A DNA stretch of 37,044 nt, from positions 1 to 37,044 of the forward strand of contig JBQKHY010000024.1 in the NCBI GenBank assembly GCA_052118065.1, in the 5' to 3' direction. Both the position numbers and the translations under genes were made by a program. Shown piece by piece: positions 33,376 through 37,044 of this stretch. This DNA is from Ruminococcoides sp052118065 (lineage in GTDB: Bacteria; Bacillota; Clostridia; Oscillospirales; Acutalibacteraceae). The notes below the pieces were generated by a model. That model did no database searches, was not told the origin of the DNA, and saw only the letters and a program-made list of their open reading frames with translations. Within the stretch, counting starts at the first letter, position 1, and the number at the start of each line of letters is the position of its first letter.

Positions 33376-35616
33376 GTGGCAAGAAAGAAGAAAGAGCCAA
33401 AAGCTCCTCAATTACCTAAGATTGACGGTGTAATTGATGGTGCCGGTGAAGTAGTAGAGCAAAAGATTGCATCAACTATTGAAGAAAACTATATGCCTTA
33501 TGCTATGAGTGTTATTATGTCCAGAGCAATTCCAGAAATTGACGGATTTAAGCCATCTCACAGAAAGCTACTTTACACAATGTACAAAATGGGACTTTTA
33601 ACCGGCAAGAGAACAAAGTCAGCCAACATTGTTGGTGCAACAATGAAACTTAATCCTCATGGTGACTCAGCTATCTATGACACAATGGTTAGATTGTCAA
33701 GAGGTTATGAAGCACTTTTACATCCATATGTTGACTCAAAGGGTAACTTCGGTAAGTTCTACAGTAGAGATATGGCATGGGCTGCATCAAGATATACTGA
33801 AGCAAAACTTGATCCAATCTGTAATGAACTTTTTAAGGATATTGATAAAGATACAGTTGACTTTGTAGATAACTATGATAATACAATGAAAGAGCCTTCA
33901 CTTTTACCGGCAACCTTCCCATCTGTACTTGTTAATGCAAATACAGGTATTGCTGTCGGTATGGCGTCTAACATTTGTTCATTTAACTTGCGTGAAGTTT
34001 GTGAAACTACAGCAGCACTTATCAGAGATAAAGACCATGACATTATGTCAACATTACCTGCACCCGACTTTATAGGTGGTGGACAGATTATCTATGACGA
34101 AAGTGCTATTAAGAAAATTTATGAAACCGGTCGTGGTAGTATCAAGGTTAGAGCAAAGTATCAGTATGATAAATCAAATAACTGTATAGATATTTTCTCA
34201 ATTCCACCATCAACTTCTTGTGAAGTAATTATTGAAAAAATTATTGATTTGTCTAAGCAAGGCAAAGTTAAGGAAGTTGCAGATATTCGTGATGAAACAG
34301 GTCTTGACGGTCTAAAAATCACAATCGACCTAAAGCGTGGTACTGACCCTGAAAAGCTAATGATGAAGTTATTTAAACTTACAACATTACAAGATAGTTT
34401 TAGTTGTAACTTTAATGTTCTAATTGCCGGTGTACCAAGAGTAATGGGTGTTAGAGAACTTCTTAATGAATGGATAGCATTTAGAGTTGAATGTGTAAGA
34501 AGAAGAACATATTTTGATTTAAACAAAAAGCAAGAGAAACTTCATCTTCTAAAAGGTCTAAAGGCAATTTTACTTGATATTGATAAGGCAGTGAAAATTG
34601 TCAGAGAAACGGAAGAAGAAAGTGAAGTTGTACCTAACTTAATGATAGGTTTCGGTATTGATGAAACTCAGGCTGAATATGTTGCAGAAATCAAGCTAAG
34701 ACATTTAAATAAAGAATATATCCTAAAGAGAATTGAAGAAATTGAAAGTCTTGAAAAGGATATTGCAGAATTAGAAGCAATCTTAGCAAGTAAGCAGAGA
34801 GTAAAGACTATTATAGTTAAGGAACTAAAGAATGTTGCCGATAAATACGGCAAGGACAGAGTTTCCGAATTACTATATAATGTTGATGAAAGTAATGAGT
34901 CATATGTTGAAGAAGTACCTGATTATCCGGTAAACTTATTCTTTAGTAAAGAGGGCTATTTCAAGAAGATTACTCCTCAGTCACTTCGTATGAGCAGTGA
35001 ACAAAAGCTAAAGGAAGGGGATATGATGATTCAGCACTATGAGTCTACCAATACTGCTGAACTTTTATTCTTCACTAATAAGTGTCAGGTTTATAAGAGC
35101 AAAGTCTCTGACTTTGATGATACTAAGGCAAGTGTACTGGGTGACTATGTACCGGCTAAACTTCAAATGGATGAGGGAGAAGTCCCACTGAAAATGTTTG
35201 TTACAAAGGACTACAACGGTATGTTTGTATTTGCATTTGAAAACGGTAAACTTGCAAAAGTTCCTATGAATGCTTATTATACAAAGACAAACCGTAAAAA
35301 ACTTGTTAGTGCTTATTCCGATAAGTCACCACTTTCTGATGTAATGTGGATTGATGAAGATAAGGAATTAATGTTAACTTCATCAGGTGGCAGAGTTCTG
35401 CTTATCCATACAGGAGTAATAAACTTAAAGAATACTAAGAATACTCAAGGTGTCGCTGTAATGCGAATGAAAAAAGGTCAGTACCTTGAAAAACTAGAAG
35501 AATATACTGATGGTTTGTTCTCTAAACCATCACGATACAGAACCAAAACTCTACCGGCTTTAGGTGCATTTCTAACTGAAGAGGATAGTGGAAACGAACA
35601 ACTTTCTATTTTATAA
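33376..35616 (+). CDS. Type IIA topoisomerase cleavage subunit (ParC/GyrA family, divergent)
   Basis: A subunit that cuts and religates DNA, 746 aa, shorter than GyrA. The winged-helix core has YAMSVIMSRAIPEIDGFKP, the NPHGDSAIYDTMVR segment (Ser98 and Asp102, the quinolone-contact positions, retained), and catalytic Tyr140 in AASRYTEAKL. A coiled coil follows near 400-490. The C-terminal blades have no GyrA box (QRRGGKG-like), so negative supercoiling is unlikely and a decatenase or topo IV-like role is inferred. GTG start, preceded by AGGAGGTG at 33361-33368, decides the start. It closes the radC-uvrB-topoisomerase run. Confidence 0.9.
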   Translation: MARKKKEPKAPQLPKIDGVIDGAGEVVEQKIASTIEENYMPYAMSVIMSRAIPEIDGFKPSHRKLLYTMYKMGLLTGKRTKSANIVGATMKLNPHGDSAIYDTMVRLSRGYEALLHPYVDSKGNFGKFYSRDMAWAASRYTEAKLDPICNELFKDIDKDTVDFVDNYDNTMKEPSLLPATFPSVLVNANTGIAVGMASNICSFNLREVCETTAALIRDKDHDIMSTLPAPDFIGGGQIIYDESAIKKIYETGRGSIKVRAKYQYDKSNNCIDIFSIPPSTSCEVIIEKIIDLSKQGKVKEVADIRDETGLDGLKITIDLKRGTDPEKLMMKLFKLTTLQDSFSCNFNVLIAGVPRVMGVRELLNEWIAFRVECVRRRTYFDLNKKQEKLHLLKGLKAILLDIDKAVKIVRETEEESEVVPNLMIGFGIDETQAEYVAEIKLRHLNKEYILKRIEEIESLEKDIAELEAILASKQRVKTIIVKELKNVADKYGKDRVSELLYNVDESNESYVEEVPDYPVNLFFSKEGYFKKITPQSLRMSSEQKLKEGDMMIQHYESTNTAELLFFTNKCQVYKSKVSDFDDTKASVLGDYVPAKLQMDEGEVPLKMFVTKDYNGMFVFAFENGKLAKVPMNAYYTKTNRKKLVSAYSDKSPLSDVMWIDEDKELMLTSSGGRVLLIHTGVINLKNTKNTQGVAVMRMKKGQYLEKLEEYTDGLFSKPSRYRTKTLPALGAFLTEEDSGNEQLSIL

Positions 35617-35637
35617 GGTTAAAATAGAAAATAATAC

Positions 35638-35666
35638 TTGATTTTTAAATGGCTTTGTGTTATCAT
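35638..35666 (+). promoter_or_regulatory. Sigma-A promoter of secG
   Basis: TTGATT (35638-35643), 17 nt, TATCAT (35661-35666), about 40 nt before the ATG at 35708. No terminator was seen between the topoisomerase and secG, so read-through is also possible. Confidence 0.65.
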
Positions 35667-35707
35667 TTAATAAAAGACTGATTAATTCTAATGAAAGGTG
35701 AATTGAA

Positions 35708-35953
35708 ATGGGCGTAGTTAGTTATATCCTTGGTGCATTACTTATTCTATTTTGTTTACTAATTATCCTAGTTGTTGTTCTACAGGAAGGCAACCAGCAG
35801 GGTCTAGGTGTTATCACCGGTGCAGCTGATTCTTTCTTCTCTAAGAACAAGGCAAGAAGTTGGGATTCTTTCCTAGCAAGATGGACAAAGGTATTCGCAG
35901 CAGGTTTCGTAGTATTTGTTATCGTTCTTGATATTATTGCAAACTTTTCGTAA
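35708..35953 (+). CDS. secG: Preprotein translocase subunit SecG
   Basis: SecG (81 aa) is a small part of the SecYEG channel that aids protein export. It has two membrane helices: about residues 4-26 (ILGALLILFCLLIILVVVLQ) and 58-79 (VFAAGFVVFVIVLDII). The polar loop EGNQQGLGVITGAADSFFSKNKARSWD is the typical SecG loop. ATG with AAAGGTG upstream. It is followed by a terminator and the BofA-family gene. Confidence 0.95.
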   Translation: MGVVSYILGALLILFCLLIILVVVLQEGNQQGLGVITGAADSFFSKNKARSWDSFLARWTKVFAAGFVVFVIVLDIIANFS

Positions 35954-35981
35954 TAATAGTTCTATACAATGCATATAATTT

Positions 35982-36011
35982 ACCGATGGACAAGTTCCAT
36001 CGGTATTTTTT
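35982..36011 (+). terminator. Intrinsic terminator of secG
   Basis: A perfect 9-bp stem (35982-35990 with 35996-36004), loop of 5, followed by a T run. It lies before the bofA start and rules out an ATG at 35986 as a start. Confidence 0.9.
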
Positions 36012-36027
36012 ATTTTGTGGTGATTTT

Positions 36028-36282
36028 ATGGACTATTATCTACTCGGTATGCTTGTTATTATCTTGATTATTCTTGCTATTCTACATAAATTAGGCAAAA
36101 ATAAAAAGCCCTTATTAAGGGCTTTTGGTAGTATGATTATAGGACTTTCAGCACTGTTTTTAGTAAATGTAACCTCATTTTTAACTCAGGTACATATACC
36201 AATCAGTATGTTTACTGTCGGAGTATCGGCAGGTGGTGGAGTTCCGGCAGTAGCACTTTTGCTTTTCCTAAATTTGTTATGA
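36028..36282 (+). CDS. bofA: BofA-family protein (pro-sigma-K processing inhibitor-like)
   Basis: In Bacillus, BofA sits in the mother-cell membrane around the forespore and blocks SpoIVFB processing of pro-sigma-K. This 84-aa protein has the family layout: an N-terminal membrane helix (about 4-20), a basic linker (HKLGKNKKPLLR), a second helix (GSMIIGLSALFLVNV), then the conserved end VHIPISMFTVGVSAGGGVPAVALLL, like the BofA HIPI/N...G.PG pattern. ATG at 36028 with GGTGAT upstream; an earlier in-frame ATG lies in the secG terminator. Its 3' end overlaps the convergent DUF4364 gene by 6 nt. A third sporulation-linked gene besides gpr and spoIIP. Confidence 0.8.
   Translation: MDYYLLGMLVIILIILAILHKLGKNKKPLLRAFGSMIIGLSALFLVNVTSFLTQVHIPISMFTVGVSAGGGVPAVALLLFLNLL
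36104..36126 (+). other. Terminator-like hairpin inside bofA
   Basis: A perfect 10-bp stem AAAAGCCCTT / AAGGGCTTTT with a 3-nt loop lies inside the bofA reading frame, coding part of KKPLLRAF. The stem ends in TTTT but no longer T tract follows. It could slow or end some transcripts, or simply be codon-driven. Confidence 0.45.
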
Positions 36283-36867
36283 TAACATTTCTAGGTCTTT
36301 TAGTGTGTCGGTTAATAAATCTTTCTGTTTTGACAATACTGAAATTGTAGTCTTATATAGTAACTCCGGATTTTTCCTAAAGTTTTTCTTAACTAACTTT
36401 GCTTGTTCATAGTCCGGAACATAAAATTCAAGAGAAAGAATAGTCAGCCCCTCACTGGTGATAGAGCATTTTACATTGTATCCTCTTTCATTTTTAACAA
36501 TTTCAACCTTGTTTTCTCTTTCAGTTTTTTCTTCTTCAAGTAACATCATTACACAGTGAAAGGCTTTTTCCTTTACTGTATAAGCCAAGGAATCCTCAAG
36601 CTGAGTGGCAATCATCATACCGTCTTCGGTAAGAATGTACTTGTTGTTGTCATTAACAGTAATATGTCTGTTTTTAACTAAATCATCAAAACAAGCACTA
36701 GCCTCAAAGTAATTAGCAAGTCCATCTTTTTGTAGTGACTCCAAAATCAATTCTTTGCTAACCGGAGCTTTTACAGACTTAATTAAATAACAAATCAGTA
36801 TTCTAATTTCATTCTTACTTCTCATTCCACCGGGATTAATTCCTTCATCAAATGTATCAAAGGACAT
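36277..36867 (-). CDS. DUF4364 family protein
   Basis: Conserved Bacillota protein of unknown function, 196 aa, matching DUF4364 in layout. The N-terminal half looks like a winged helix (SKNEIRILICYLIKSVKAPVSKELILESLQ, then ILTEDGMMIATQLEDSL), so DNA binding is possible. The C-terminal half (YNVKCSITSEGLTILSLEFYVPDYEQAKLVKKNF) is a mixed alpha/beta region. Start choice: the frame opens at 36960, but AGAAGGTG lies just before the ATG at 36867. A TATAAT box lies at 36899-36904. It converges on bofA, with the two 3' ends overlapping by 6 nt. Confidence 0.88.
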   Translation of the reverse strand: MSFDTFDEGINPGGMRSKNEIRILICYLIKSVKAPVSKELILESLQKDGLANYFEASACFDDLVKNRHITVNDNNKYILTEDGMMIATQLEDSLAYTVKEKAFHCVMMLLEEEKTERENKVEIVKNERGYNVKCSITSEGLTILSLEFYVPDYEQAKLVKKNFRKNPELLYKTTISVLSKQKDLLTDTLKDLEMLS

Positions 36868-36967
36868 AGAGTCACCTTCTTCCATAAGTTCTAAAATTAT
36901 TATAACACAAAATATATGAAATGTGTAGTGTTTTGTATGTGCTAAAATGATATGACCCAATAAAAAA

Positions 36968-37038
36968 GAGGAGTAACTTCAAAATATGGTATAATGGAAT
37001 CGCTAAAAAAACATTAACCTAAGAAAGAAGTACTCCTC
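36968..37038 (+). promoter_or_regulatory. Inverted repeat with promoter-like core before a cut-off frame
   Basis: GAGGAGTAaCTTC (36968-36980) and GAAGTACTCCTC (near 37027-37038) are inverted copies with a one-base difference. Between them is an extended -10, TGgTATAAT (36987-36995). An ATG at 37039 runs off the window. It may be the left end of an insertion sequence or a regulated leader; there is too little to decide. Confidence 0.45.
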
Positions 37039-37044
37039 ATGAAT

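Noticed and set aside
35986..36027. Longer N-terminus for the BofA-family protein
   Set aside because: The earlier ATG lies within the secG terminator stem and lacks a ribosome site; ATG 36028 has one.

Overview
The window looks like low-GC, spore-forming Clostridia (Bacillota), most like Ruminococcus or a close relative. The evidence is three sporulation genes (gpr, spoIIP, a bofA-family gene), two secreted proteins ending in type-I-like dockerins, a starch-binding module, a GH13 amylase, and A/T-rich codon use with strong AGGAGG-type ribosome sites. The genus is an inference; there is no rRNA in the window.

Layout. 1-8700 (minus strand): a secreted leucine-rich-repeat protein, then an operon aspS-gatC-gatA-gatB-lipoprotein with a clear promoter (7229-7257) and terminator (1691-1714), then two unrecognised small genes. 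8679-12461 (minus): a starch-utilisation pair, a non-catalytic CBM26/dockerin protein followed 18 nt later by a CBM26-GH13 alpha-amylase. 12613-18857 (minus): rarA, glyA, dusB with a repeat-rich membrane protein, spoIIP and gpr. 18910-20736 (plus): a papain-type protease with a dockerin, on its own promoter.

20795-24662: a cassette of TetR regulator, small Cys-rich KTR protein, ABC ATPase and ABC permease, with a near-consensus promoter and a palindromic operator. It lies between two clusters of short, hairpin-rich, non-coding elements that share terminal repeats and carry a near-identical ~130 bp segment in opposite orientation. An intrinsic terminator sits between KTR and the ATPase. Its left arm begins at the last KTR codon, which suggests translation-coupled attenuation of the exporter genes.

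24708-36867: tex (minus), then a plus-strand run of a ketopantoate-reductase-like gene with a CYTH gene, radC-uvrB with a divergent type IIA topoisomerase pair, then secG and a bofA-family gene, which overlaps a convergent DUF4364 gene. The right edge carries an inverted repeat around a promoter-like site and the first codons of a cut-off frame.

How the genes work together: the amylase, the CBM/dockerin protein and the dockerin protease fit a cell-surface, cohesin-docked starch-degrading complex whose scaffoldin must lie elsewhere. aspS-gatCAB fits tRNA-dependent amidation. radC-uvrB-topoisomerase is a DNA repair and topology block. No tRNA, rRNA or CRISPR array was seen.
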